From NCBI GenBank assembly GCA_937926445.1, contig CALBAK010000008.1:19306-83305 (forward strand): a stretch of 64,000 bases of DNA, written 5' to 3'. The position numbers were made by a program, and so were the translations under genes. Below are positions 41,508 through 49,628 of this stretch, piece after piece (the first letter of the stretch is position 1; each line of letters begins with the position of its first letter). The DNA is from an uncultured Alphaproteobacteria bacterium (GTDB lineage: Bacteria > Pseudomonadota > Alphaproteobacteria > Geminicoccales > Geminicoccaceae). A model generated the notes under the pieces. The model ran no database searches and was not told the origin of the DNA. It saw only the letters and a list, made by a program, of their open reading frames with translations.

Positions 41508-42302
41508 TCAGCCGCCGGGACCGAGGGCCCGCGCGAGGCCGGCGATCGCCGAGGCCGAGCCGAGCCAGTCGGCGGCGCGCGGCATGCCGGGCGAGGTGGA
41601 TCGTGCGAAGGAGGAGGGCGGCGGCGCGGCGGCCCCGCCCGCCGCGCGCGGGGCCGCGGCGCGCTCCCCGCTCGGTGCCGCGCGCGGCCGCTCGCCGGCT
41701 CCGACCGGCTCGGGTGACGCCGCCTCCGATCCGTTCTCCGCACCGGGCGGGACCGACGCGCGACGGGCCCGCACCGGCTCGACGGCGACCGGGGCGGCGC
41801 TCTCCGCCGCGAGGAGGGCCGCCAGCGCTTCGGCCGATTCGATCGCCCGCTGCCGCAGGTGCGCGGCGAGCCATTCGAGCCTTTCCGGGTTGAGGTCGGG
41901 GCGCGGGATCGGCACCGGTCGCAGACGGTAGAGCTCGCGCAGCTCGCGCTCGGCCGCCGCTCGATCCTTATCGAGCCGCGCCCTGTGCCGGGTGAAGGTC
42001 GCGAGCGCGGGCATCGCCGGATCGACGCGCCCCTCGGCCAGCCCCTCGAGCAGCTTGAGCTCGGCCCGCTCGAGCAGGCTCCGGCGACGGACGGTGCCGA
42101 CGATCGCGTCGACCGCCGCCCGCTCGGCCTCGTCGATCGGCTTGAGCCGGGCCTGCCAGTCGCGCCGCAGCTCGGCCAGCCGGCCGGCCGGGTCGGGGTT
42201 CTCGGGGGTCGGCCAGAGGACCGGCCGGCGCGAACGGTCGATGGAGGCTGGCTCCGCGGTGCCGGGGCCGGGCAGCGGAGCTTCGGCGGAAGAGTCGACC
42301 AT
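41508..42302 (-). CDS. Hypothetical protein, helical N-terminal half and low-complexity tail
   Basis: I do not recognise a family. The roughly 264-residue product has a helical, charged middle (about residues 35-160, e.g. LAELRRDWQARLKPIDEAE) and a long proline/alanine-rich C-terminus. It resembles widespread uncharacterised proteins with a W..L.P.....E....I pattern, but that is only a loose similarity. The ATG at 42302 has GAGGG at about 9 bases; an ATG at 42311 is the alternative. A good promoter lies upstream. It has no membrane segment or signal peptide. Confidence 0.65.
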   Translation of the reverse strand: MVDSSAEAPLPGPGTAEPASIDRSRRPVLWPTPENPDPAGRLAELRRDWQARLKPIDEAERAAVDAIVGTVRRRSLLERAELKLLEGLAEGRVDPAMPALATFTRHRARLDKDRAAAERELRELYRLRPVPIPRPDLNPERLEWLAAHLRQRAIESAEALAALLAAESAAPVAVEPVRARRASVPPGAENGSEAASPEPVGAGERPRAAPSGERAAAPRAAGGAAAPPPSSFARSTSPGMPRAADWLGSASAIAGLARALGPGG

Positions 42303-42333
42303 GGGGGACATCCCTCGGCTTCTGGCCGAGGTT

Positions 42334-42361
42334 GTTTATCCTACTACAGGTTATTTTTCAA
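42334..42361 (-). promoter_or_regulatory. Promoter upstream of the hypothetical gene
   Basis: On the minus strand TTGAAA (42361-42356) and ATAAAC (42339-42334) are 16 bases apart, in one of the most AT-rich islands of the window. The start of the hypothetical gene is about 32 bases downstream, and the tRNA-Ala gene ends about 75 bases upstream. Confidence 0.5.
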
Positions 42362-42437
42362 GGTCCCGCCCAAGACAGGACCCGCGCCGAAAGCCGCCCG
42401 GACGGGGCGGAAGGCCACCCGGGTGGAAGAGGGAGCG

Positions 42438-42513
42438 TGGTGGAGCCGAGCGGGTTCGAACCGCCGACCCCCTGCTTGCAAAGCAGGTGCTCTCCCAGCT
42501 GAGCTACGGCCCC
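42438..42513 (-). tRNA. tRNA-Ala (anticodon TGC)
   Basis: A 76-base cloverleaf can be drawn on the minus strand: acceptor stem GGGGCCG/CGGCTCC with one G-U pair, D-loop with AGCTGGGAG, anticodon stem CCTGC/GCAGG around TTTGCAA (anticodon TGC), T-arm with GGTTCGAACCC, and an encoded CCA end. It lies between rdgB and the hypothetical gene on the same strand. Confidence 0.97.
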
Positions 42514-42593
42514 ACGCGCGAGGAGAGATGGCAGCTCGTGTCGCCGCGCGCAACCTCTTCGGCCGCCGAAGGCTGCGGCCGGCGACGGCCGGT

Positions 42594-43238
42594 TCAGCCC
42601 TCGCCGGCCGTCTCGGGCCGGATCGGCGGGAAGCAGCGGGCGAGGAGAACCGCCATCGCCCTGGCCCGGTGCGAGAGCGCTTCCTTCTCGCGGGCCAACA
42701 TCTCGCCGAAGGTGCGGCTCTCGCCCTCGGGTCGGAAGAGCGGATCGTAGCCGAAACCGCCCGTGCCGCGCGGCTCGGGCACCACCTCTCCCTCGACCCG
42801 GCCTTCGGCGCATTCGACCGCGCCGTCCGGCCAGGCGAGACAGAGCGCCGCCACGAAGGCCGCCCGGCGATCGGCTCGCTCGATCGATCCGAAGCGGGCG
42901 ACGAGCTCCTCGCGCACCCGTCGCATGGCGCGGGCGAAATCGCGCTCGGGCCCGGCCCAGTCGGCGGTGGCGAGACCCGGCGCGCCGTCGAGCCCGCGGA
43001 CCTCGAGGCCGCTGTCGTCGGCGAGCGCCGGCAGACCCGAGGCCCGGGCGGCGGCGAGCGCCTTGAGGCGGGCGTTCTCGAGGAAGGTCGTGCCGGTCTC
43101 GGCCGGTGCGGGAAGGCCGAGCTCGCCCGCCCCGATCACCCGGATGCCGCGCGGCTCGAGCAGGGCTTGGAACTCGGCGAGCTTGCCGACATTGTGGGTG
43201 GCGACCAGGAGCCGGTCGCCCGGGGCGAGGCGCGGCAT
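42594..43238 (-). CDS. rdgB: RdgB, dITP/XTP pyrophosphatase
   Basis: A 214-residue HAM1-family enzyme that clears ITP and XTP from the nucleotide pool. ATHNVGKLAEFQALL near the N-terminus, TFLENARLKALAAA, ADDSGLEV and GFGYDPLF are all present. ATG start, 3 bases after the rph stop. The rph-rdgB pair is a conserved bacterial order. Confidence 0.97.
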   Translation of the reverse strand: MPRLAPGDRLLVATHNVGKLAEFQALLEPRGIRVIGAGELGLPAPAETGTTFLENARLKALAAARASGLPALADDSGLEVRGLDGAPGLATADWAGPERDFARAMRRVREELVARFGSIERADRRAAFVAALCLAWPDGAVECAEGRVEGEVVPEPRGTGGFGYDPLFRPEGESRTFGEMLAREKEALSHRARAMAVLLARCFPPIRPETAGEG

Positions 43239-43241
43239 CCC

Positions 43242-43973
43242 TCAGAGCGCCTCGATCGCCTGCCGCTGCAGCTCGACGAGGGTGGCGATCCCGCGCTCGG
43301 CGAGTGCCCGGAGCGCCGCCACGTGATGGTCGCCGAGCGGCAGGTCCTCGGCCGTGAGCTGGATTTCGACCACCCCGCCCGAAGCCGAGAGGACGAAATT
43401 GCCGTCCGCCTGGGCGATGCTGTCCTCGGCATAGTCGAGATCGAGCAGCGCCGTACCTTCGACCACCCCGCAGGAGACCGCGGCCACGGGCTCCCGCAGC
43501 GGCAGCCGCGGCAGCTCGCCCCGGCGAACGAGGCCGAGCAGGGCCTGGTGGAGGGCGACGTAGGCGCCGGTGATCGAGGCCGTGCGGGTACCGCCGTCGG
43601 CCTGGAGCACGTCGCAATCGAGGACGATCTGCCGCTCGCCCAGAAGGTCGAGCTCGGTCACCGCCCTGAGCGAGCGCCCGATCAGCCGCTGGATCTCCTG
43701 GGTCCGGCCGGACTGGCGCCCGCGTGCCGCCTCGCGCTCGCCACGGGTGGTGGTGGCCCGCGGCAGCATCCCGTACTCGGCGGTGATCCAACCTCGACCG
43801 GTGTTGCGCAGGAAGCTCGGTACCCGCTCTTCCACGCTCGCCGTGCAGAGCACGACGGTGTGCCCCATGCGGACGAGGCAGGAGCCCTCGGCGTGCCGGC
43901 TCCAGCCGGGCTCGAGGGCGACCGGCCGGAGCTCGTCCGGTCGTCGCCCGGAGGGCCGCGTGTAGCCGCTCAC
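43242..43973 (-). CDS. rph: Ribonuclease PH
   Basis: A 243-residue phosphorolytic exoribonuclease that trims tRNA 3' ends. [11 protein letters not shown] at the N-terminus, [35 protein letters not shown] (in part), [19 protein letters not shown] (in part) and [17 protein letters not shown] mark RNase PH, with the phosphate-binding arginines intact. The GTG start overlaps the TGA of the glycosyltransferase-like gene (GTGA). The frame is open further upstream, but that part belongs to the neighbour. Confidence 0.97.
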   Translation of the reverse strand: MSGYTRPSGRRPDELRPVALEPGWSRHAEGSCLVRMGHTVVLCTASVEERVPSFLRNTGRGWITAEYGMLPRATTTRGEREAARGRQSGRTQEIQRLIGRSLRAVTELDLLGERQIVLDCDVLQADGGTRTASITGAYVALHQALLGLVRRGELPRLPLREPVAAVSCGVVEGTALLDLDYAEDSIAQADGNFVLSASGGVVEIQLTAEDLPLGDHHVAALRALAERGIATLVELQRQAIEAL

Positions 43974-44872
43974 GCCGCCTTCGGCAGCGGCGGCACGCGC
44001 TCGACCAGCTCGAGGGCGTCGTGGCGGATGTGGTTCCGCGCCATGTGCTCCTTGATCAGCGCCTCGTCGACGACGCCCTGCTCGAGGCATTCGCGCAGGA
44101 GCTGGAAGAAGTACCGCTCTTGATTCGAATCGGGGTGTTTCTTGTAGTGGCCGAGGAAGGCGTACTCGCCGAACAGCCGCCGGCGCGCCCGTTTGAGGAA
44201 AGCGAGGCCCGGGACGATCGAGCGCTCCGCCGGCACGAAGTCGACCGGCAGCCCGGTCTTCCAGGGCTGGGTCATCCGCCGGGTGTTGTGGAGCATCTTG
44301 GTTTTCGGTGTCAGCTTGTCGAAGTCGTTCCACTCGGGCTCGAAGAGGCCGATGGTCGACTTGTCCTCGTACTCGAGGTTCATCCAGTCCTTGTAGTCGC
44401 GCTCCATGCGGAACAGCTTGTCGAAATCCTCTTCGATTTTCCAATGGGTCAGCTTCGCGCAATCCAGCAGCATCACGCTCGAGGCGAAATGGGCGAGCGG
44501 GCCGGTGCCGCGCATCCGGCACAGGATCGCCTTGCCCTGCATGTCGCGGGAGAGGAGCTCCATCACGTCCTGGACCGCGAACACGTCCGGGTCCACCACC
44601 ACCGCCTTGCCCCGGTAGCCCACGAGCTCGGGCGGGGCGAAGCGCAGCGGGGTGAAGGACTGCAGGTCGTCGTTGAGCCAGCGGCGGGTCGAGCCGTCGC
44701 GCCGGTACTCGCGGCCTTCGTAGCGGGCGAAAAAGTCCTTGTACGTCTCGTGCTCGATCAGGCGCACGTCGAAGGCATCGGGCGTGCGCGAGTTCCGCTT
44801 CATGGAATAGGCGGAGACGAGCGCGCCCAGATACTGCTTGTGGTTGGTGTGGACGAAAACACAGGGCTTCAT
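43970..44872 (-). CDS. Glycosyltransferase-like protein
   Basis: A 300-residue protein beginning [22 protein letters not shown], similar to the N-terminus of nucleotide-diphospho-sugar transferases of the GT8 type. [10 protein letters not shown] near residue 97 provides a DxD metal-binding motif. No signal peptide or membrane helix is visible, so it is probably cytoplasmic. The substrate is unknown. Its stop overlaps the start of rph, so the two are coupled although no functional link is known. The ATG lacks a strong ribosome-binding site. Confidence 0.75.
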   Translation of the reverse strand: MKPCVFVHTNHKQYLGALVSAYSMKRNSRTPDAFDVRLIEHETYKDFFARYEGREYRRDGSTRRWLNDDLQSFTPLRFAPPELVGYRGKAVVVDPDVFAVQDVMELLSRDMQGKAILCRMRGTGPLAHFASSVMLLDCAKLTHWKIEEDFDKLFRMERDYKDWMNLEYEDKSTIGLFEPEWNDFDKLTPKTKMLHNTRRMTQPWKTGLPVDFVPAERSIVPGLAFLKRARRRLFGEYAFLGHYKKHPDSNQERYFFQLLRECLEQGVVDEALIKEHMARNHIRHDALELVERVPPLPKAA

Positions 44873-45064
44873 CGCGAGCGACCCCCGGACTCCGGCCTTC
44901 GAGCGAGCCCGGTCGGTAGCACGAGCGCCGGACACGGCTCAACCGCCACGCCGCGGGGCGCGACGATCCGCGCGTCCCACCCGCTCGAGGCGGGTGCGGG
45001 CCGGCCTTCACCGGTCGAACACCGCCTGATAGGAAGCGCGGGACCGTGCCCGGGAGACCTCCCC

Positions 45065-45826
45065 TTGCTTCCCGTCCGTGACGGTGTGGCCACGCGTTAC
45101 CCGCCGCTCGCGACCTGGGCGGTGATCGGCGTCTGCGTGGCGGTCTACCTCGTGGAGGCGGGCCTCCCGCCGCGCGCCTTCGAGCGGTTCCTCTCCGAGC
45201 ACGGGCTCGTGCCGGCCCGCTTCTTCGGCCCGGCGGCGCTGCGCCACCCGCCCGGCCTCTGGGAATACCGCACGTTCTTCACCCACATGTGGCTGCACGG
45301 CGGCTTCTTCCACTTGCTCGCCAACATGTGGACGCTCCTGGTCTTCGGCCCGGCGGTCGAGGACCGGCTCGGGACCGGCCGCTATCTCGGCTTCTACCTC
45401 GCCTGCGGCCTCGCTGCCGGGCTCGCGCACGGTCTCGTCGAGGCCGGCTCGAGCGTGCCGGCGGTCGGCGCCTCGGGGGCGATCGCCGGGGTGATCGGCG
45501 CCTATGCCCGGCTCTTCCCGCACGCCCGGCTGGTGCTCGTGGTGCCCGTACTGTTCTTGCCCCTCTTCCTCGAGGTGCCGGCGATCTTGTTCGCCGCCTT
45601 CTGGTTCCTCACCCAGGTGATCCCGGGCCTCGCGACCCTCGGTGCCGGGGGCGAGGCGGGCGGGGTCGCCTGGTGGGCGCATATCGGCGGCTTCGTGGCC
45701 GGCTGGGCGCTCGGCCCGGCGCTGCGCCGGCCGCGGCGACGCTATCGCCGGTTCTACGCCGACGAGGGGGTCTTCGGGTTCCTGCCGGACGGCCGGCGGC
45801 GCGGAGGGATCGGACCATGGGGCTGA
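45065..45826 (+). CDS. Rhomboid-family intramembrane serine protease
   Basis: A 253-residue membrane protein with six or seven helices. The catalytic serine lies in [14 protein letters not shown] near residue 140 and the histidine in [12 protein letters not shown] near 205. [19 protein letters not shown] supplies the conserved loop and helix. The TTG start behind GGGAGA gives [13 protein letters not shown], which matches the usual rhomboid N-terminus; the frame is open further upstream without homology. It overlaps the next gene by 10 bp. Confidence 0.92.
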   Translation: MLPVRDGVATRYPPLATWAVIGVCVAVYLVEAGLPPRAFERFLSEHGLVPARFFGPAALRHPPGLWEYRTFFTHMWLHGGFFHLLANMWTLLVFGPAVEDRLGTGRYLGFYLACGLAAGLAHGLVEAGSSVPAVGASGAIAGVIGAYARLFPHARLVLVVPVLFLPLFLEVPAILFAAFWFLTQVIPGLATLGAGGEAGGVAWWAHIGGFVAGWALGPALRRPRRRYRRFYADEGVFGFLPDGRRRGGIGPWG

Positions 45827-46647
45827 CGGACCTGCTCTGGATCTTCCTCGTGGTCTCCGCCCTGCAGCCGGTGTTGCAGCGGCGCTGGCTCGAGGCGATG
45901 CGCACCCGCAAGATCGCCCAGATCGAGGAGCAGCGCGGCTCGCGGGTGATCCTCCTGGTCCACCGCCAGGAGACCATGAGCCTCTTGGGCTTCCCGGTCC
46001 TGCGCTACATCGACGTCAACGATTCGGAGGAGGTGCTGCGCGCGATCCAGCTCACCGACCCCAAGCTGCCGCTCGACATCGTGCTCCACACGCCGGGCGG
46101 ACTCGTGCTGGCCGCACTCCAGATCGCCCGGGCGATCGAGGCGCACGAGGGCAAGGTCACCGTGTTCGTGCCGCATCTCGCGATGTCGGGCGGGACGCTG
46201 ATCGCCCTCGCGGCCGACGAGATCGTGATGTGCCGGCACTCGGTGCTCGGCCCCATCGACCCGCAACTCGAGGGCATGCCGGCCGCCTCGATCGTCAAGG
46301 TGGCCGAGACCAAGCCGATCGCCGAACTCGACGACAAGACGCTCGTGCTCGCCGATGTCGGCCGCAAGGCGATCGCCCAGCTCGAGGCCGCGGCGACGGC
46401 GCTCCTGCGCCGGCACATGGACGAGGCGCGCGCCCGCGAGGTGGCGGCCAGGCTCGCGACCGGCACCTGGACGCACGACTATCCGATCTCGGCGGAGGAG
46501 GCGCAGGCTCTGGGGCTGCCGGTCTCGACCGCGATGCCGAGCGAAGTGCTGGAGCTCATGACCCTCTATCCGCAGCCGGTCCGTCAGCAGAGCGGCGGGG
46601 TCGAGTATCTGCCGGTGCCGCGCCAGCGCGGCAGCCGCGCCGGCTGA
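45817..46647 (+). CDS. ClpP-class membrane serine protease (SDH/SppA-like)
   Basis: A 276-residue protein of the ClpP/crotonase-fold serine protease group annotated as SDH-type proteinase. An N-terminal helix (LLWIFLVVSALQPVL) anchors it. IVLHTPGGLVLAALQIARAI and FVPHLAMSGGTLIALAADEIVM hold the catalytic serine (Ser of MSGG, near residue 127). A lysine in the following region probably completes the dyad. The ATG overlaps the rhomboid gene, so both proteases are made from one message. Confidence 0.88.
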   Translation: MGLTDLLWIFLVVSALQPVLQRRWLEAMRTRKIAQIEEQRGSRVILLVHRQETMSLLGFPVLRYIDVNDSEEVLRAIQLTDPKLPLDIVLHTPGGLVLAALQIARAIEAHEGKVTVFVPHLAMSGGTLIALAADEIVMCRHSVLGPIDPQLEGMPAASIVKVAETKPIAELDDKTLVLADVGRKAIAQLEAAATALLRRHMDEARAREVAARLATGTWTHDYPISAEEAQALGLPVSTAMPSEVLELMTLYPQPVRQQSGGVEYLPVPRQRGSRAG

Positions 46648-46750
46648 GCCGGCCGGCCACGGGAGGGCCGCGGGCGCCGGGCCGCGCGCGAGGGTTCGAG
46701 GCTCGTCGGCAAGGGGGCGCCGCCGGACGCTCACGGGCCGGCTGGCGGGC

Positions 46751-47884
46751 TCAGAGCCCTCGGTGCGGGGCCGCCTGGGCGGCGGTCCCGTCGAGGAGGA
46801 CGCGCAGCCGGGCGACCGCCCGGTCGAGCTCGTCCGGCGGCGGCGGCCCGGGCGGCGGGAAGGGTTCGCCGAGGCGAACCGCCCGGCCGCTCGCGAACAG
46901 CGAGCGATGGATCCGCTCGAGCTCGCGGGGAAAGCCCAGAAGGCCGAGCCGGCGGCCGAGCGCACCGAGCCCGGCGAGGCTTCCTTCGGGGGCGAGCGCC
47001 CGGCCGACGGCCCGCCGCAGGCGGGTCGCCGGATCGGCCCGCACCGGCAGCGGGAAGATCGCGAGCGGCCGGCCGAGACGGGCCACCTCGACGAGCATCG
47101 AGACGCTGTCGCCGGTCGCCACGAAGCGGTCGGCGAGCGCCAGGAGGCCGAGATAGGGGTTGGCTTCGGGCGGCGCGTCGGGCCGCCAGCGGTGGAAGGG
47201 TGTACCGGGCGGCAGTGCCGCGGCGAGCGCCTCGGCCACGGGCGGGGCGGTGCGCCGGCTGGTGGTCAGCCAGAGCGTGCCGCCCTCGCGTTCCCGCAGC
47301 GCCTCGAGCTCCCCCGCGAGCCGCCGGGCGACCGCGGCATCGAAGCGGTAGGGCTTGGTCTCGCCGCCCACGAGGACGGCCGTGAGCGGCCGCGGCAGAC
47401 CGGCGAAGCGCTCGGCCCAGCGCTCGGCCGCGGCCCGCAGGCGCTCCGGGTCGGGGGCCAGAAGCGGCAGCTCGAGGCGGACGACGTTCGCCGCCTCCGG
47501 CACCGCGTACTGGGCCGGGGCCACGATCAGAGCGAAGCGCTCGGGCCAGCGCTTGGGCCGGCCGACGATCACGAGCCGGGTGCGGCCGGCCGCGCGCTCG
47601 GCGAGCCAGAGCGCGGCCATCGAGGGCCGCCGACCGATCGTCAGCACGAGTTCGGGCCAGGGCGGCTCGAGGGGATCGGAGCGGGCGGGATCGAGATGCT
47701 CGAGGGTGGGCCGGAAGCGCGGCTTGCCGAGGACCCATTCGGGGCGCGGGATCAGCCGCTTGAGGAGGAAGGGCTCGGCCAGCGCGCGGGCGAGAGCGAG
47801 GACCTGGGCGTTGTCGCCCGGCTTGTCGCCGAGCAGGAGCCAGACCCTGGGCGACCCGCGGGGGCCCGTACCGTCCGCATGCAT
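46751..47884 (-). CDS. ELM1-like (mitochondrial fission ELM1 family) protein
   Basis: A 377-residue protein of the ELM1 family. VWLLLGDKPGDNAQVLALARALAE is the diagnostic N-terminus; PELVLTIGRRPSMAALWLAE, VLVGGETKPYRFD and FVATGDSVSMLVEVA are further family blocks. The fold resembles GT-B glycosyltransferases, and bacterial members have no proven function. The ATG at 47884 follows AGGGAG. The 206-bp gap upstream shows no gene. Confidence 0.9.
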   Translation of the reverse strand: MHADGTGPRGSPRVWLLLGDKPGDNAQVLALARALAEPFLLKRLIPRPEWVLGKPRFRPTLEHLDPARSDPLEPPWPELVLTIGRRPSMAALWLAERAAGRTRLVIVGRPKRWPERFALIVAPAQYAVPEAANVVRLELPLLAPDPERLRAAAERWAERFAGLPRPLTAVLVGGETKPYRFDAAVARRLAGELEALREREGGTLWLTTSRRTAPPVAEALAAALPPGTPFHRWRPDAPPEANPYLGLLALADRFVATGDSVSMLVEVARLGRPLAIFPLPVRADPATRLRRAVGRALAPEGSLAGLGALGRRLGLLGFPRELERIHRSLFASGRAVRLGEPFPPPGPPPPDELDRAVARLRVLLDGTAAQAAPHRGL

Positions 47885-48090
47885 GCGCCGCTCCCTAACA
47901 GGCGGGCGCGCCGTCGTCTCGCGCCGAGAGGCCGCGGGTCGACGGCTCCGGGCGCCGGTCGCCCCCACTCGGCGGCGGGGCCGGGGTCGGTCGGACCCGC
48001 CGCCCTCGGAACGGTGGCCGACCCGCGTCGCCGACGCCCGCCTGCCGCCCCGCGTCGGGCGCCACGGCGGCTCGGACGGCGGACGACGGC

Positions 48091-48642
48091 TCAGGCGGCG
48101 CGCGGCTCGAGCGGATGGCGCAGTGGCAGGCCGGGATCGGCCAGGACGAGCTGGCGGGCGAGCCGACGCACCCGGTCGACCGCGACCGGCGCTCGCAGAT
48201 TGACGTGCGCGCGCCGGCCGGCCGGGCCGTCGGACAGGGTGACGATGGCGAGCAACAGGAGGTCGCTCGCCGCTACGTCGAGCGCGGCGGCCGCCTCGGC
48301 CACTGCCGGCGGCCCGAACACGACTTCGGGATCGCTCACCTCGAGGACCACGAAGCGCGGTCCGCCGGGCTCCAGGCATTCGAGCATCGCGAAGCCCGTG
48401 GCACCGGGCAGCCGCCGGAGACGGAACGAGCGGGCCTCGGGAAAACCGGGGAGCCCGGCCGGCACAAGCAAGGGGCCGAGATCCTCGGGATCGTGGTCCG
48501 GCACGCTCGCGACCGACGGCCGCACGAGCCCGGCCGGCTCCGGCGGCGATCCCGCCCGCCCGGCCGAGGACCGGGCCGGCGGGGATCCGAGAGCCGGCGG
48601 CTCGTCGGCCGAGACGGGCGAGTTCGAAGACGGGAGGTCCAT
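48091..48642 (-). CDS. fliW: FliW, flagellar assembly factor, with N-terminal extension
   Basis: The last about 120 residues match FliW: GLPGFPEARSFRLRRLPGATGF (in part), LECLEPGGPRFVVLEV and LLLAIVTLSDGP with VNLRAPV. FliW binds flagellin and CsrA to couple flagellin translation to secretion. The first about 60 residues are a proline/alanine/serine-rich extension not usual for the family, so a later start may be used, although GGAG sits 7 bases before this ATG. No csrA gene is visible nearby. It lies downstream of flgL on the same strand. Confidence 0.85.
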   Translation of the reverse strand: MDLPSSNSPVSADEPPALGSPPARSSAGRAGSPPEPAGLVRPSVASVPDHDPEDLGPLLVPAGLPGFPEARSFRLRRLPGATGFAMLECLEPGGPRFVVLEVSDPEVVFGPPAVAEAAAALDVAASDLLLLAIVTLSDGPAGRRAHVNLRAPVAVDRVRRLARQLVLADPGLPLRHPLEPRAA

Positions 48643-48717
48643 CGGGGGTCTCCGGTAGCCTGGCGGATGCGCGCCGGTTATCGTGAAAAGGTGAAAGGAT
48701 CCTCGACGATGCCGGCC

Positions 48718-49617
48718 TCACCGCAGATAATCGGCGAGGCTCAGCCGATTCAGCCGGGCGACCACGAGGTACGTGGCCTCCAGGGCGGCCTGGTCGCGGG
48801 CAAGCCGGGTCGCGGCCTCGGCCAGATCGGTGTCGGCGATCGAGCCGATCAGCTCGTCGAGGTAGAGGATGGCGCCGCGCTGGCCGTCGACGATGTGCTC
48901 CAGCCGGGCGGCCGCCGCACCCAGCCGGCCGCGCTCGTCGGCCACACCCGCGATCGCCGCGGTCGCCTGGGCGAGAGCCGCCTCGAGCCCCGCCCGGTCG
49001 TTCGCGAGATGGGCCTCTTTGGCCTGGCCGAGCGCGGCGACGAGCCGCGCGAAAGGTTCGGCCGCGGCGGTGACTCCGTACGCGATCTCGATCGCGGGAT
49101 CGGCGCGAACCGTCGGCGCGAGCGAGTCGCCCCGGTAGTAGAAGGTGGGATCGGCGGAGGTCGGCAAGGGATCGGGCAGCGTCACCGGGGCGGTGTCGAT
49201 GCGGCTTCCGGCGAAGAGATAGCGGCCGTCGAGCTGGCGGTTGAGCAGGCCGGCGAGCTCGCCGGCCATCTGGTCGATCTCGTTCTCGAGCGGGAAAGAG
49301 CCGGGCGCCGTCTCGCCCAGGCGCGCGACGAGCAGGGTCCGCAGCCGCTCGGCGAGATCGGCGATTCCGCCGAGCGCCGATTCGCTCGCCTGCAGTCGGG
49401 CCAGGACCTTCTCGTTCTCGCTCGCGAGCCGCTCGGTCAAGAGCCGCTGCTCGCGGCTCGCGACGAGGAGGCCGGCCCGGTCGGCGATCTCGTCCCAGCG
49501 CTGCGCCCGCTGGCCGCTCGCGATATCGGTCTGGGCGTCGCGGATGCGCGCCTGGGTGCGCTGGAGGAAGGTCGTCAGCTGGTTGCTGTGGGCGAGATCG
49601 CCGATCCGCGTGCTCAT
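48718..49617 (-). CDS. flgL: FlgL, flagellar hook-filament junction protein
   Basis: A 299-residue flagellin-like protein. The N-terminal helix (STRIGDLAHSNQLTTFLQRTQARI, in part) with TDIASGQRAQRWDEIADRAG and the C-terminal heptad helix ending LAEAATRLARDQAALEATYLVVARLNRLSL (in part) are FlgL features, and NRQLDGRYLFAGSR in the middle is a strong marker. It is exported through the flagellar type III apparatus. It sits 11 bases after flgK. Confidence 0.93.
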   Translation of the reverse strand: MSTRIGDLAHSNQLTTFLQRTQARIRDAQTDIASGQRAQRWDEIADRAGLLVASREQRLLTERLASENEKVLARLQASESALGGIADLAERLRTLLVARLGETAPGSFPLENEIDQMAGELAGLLNRQLDGRYLFAGSRIDTAPVTLPDPLPTSADPTFYYRGDSLAPTVRADPAIEIAYGVTAAAEPFARLVAALGQAKEAHLANDRAGLEAALAQATAAIAGVADERGRLGAAAARLEHIVDGQRGAILYLDELIGSIADTDLAEAATRLARDQAALEATYLVVARLNRLSLADYLR

Positions 49618-49628
49618 CCTCGTGGACC

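Noticed and set aside
42415..42426. Palindrome CCACCCGGGTGG after tRNA-Ala as a terminator
   Set aside because: Short, without a T-tract; a 12-bp GC palindrome is expected by chance at this composition.
42302..42513. tRNA-Ala as an attachment site for an integrated element
   Set aside because: No integrase and no second copy of the tRNA 3' end were seen nearby.
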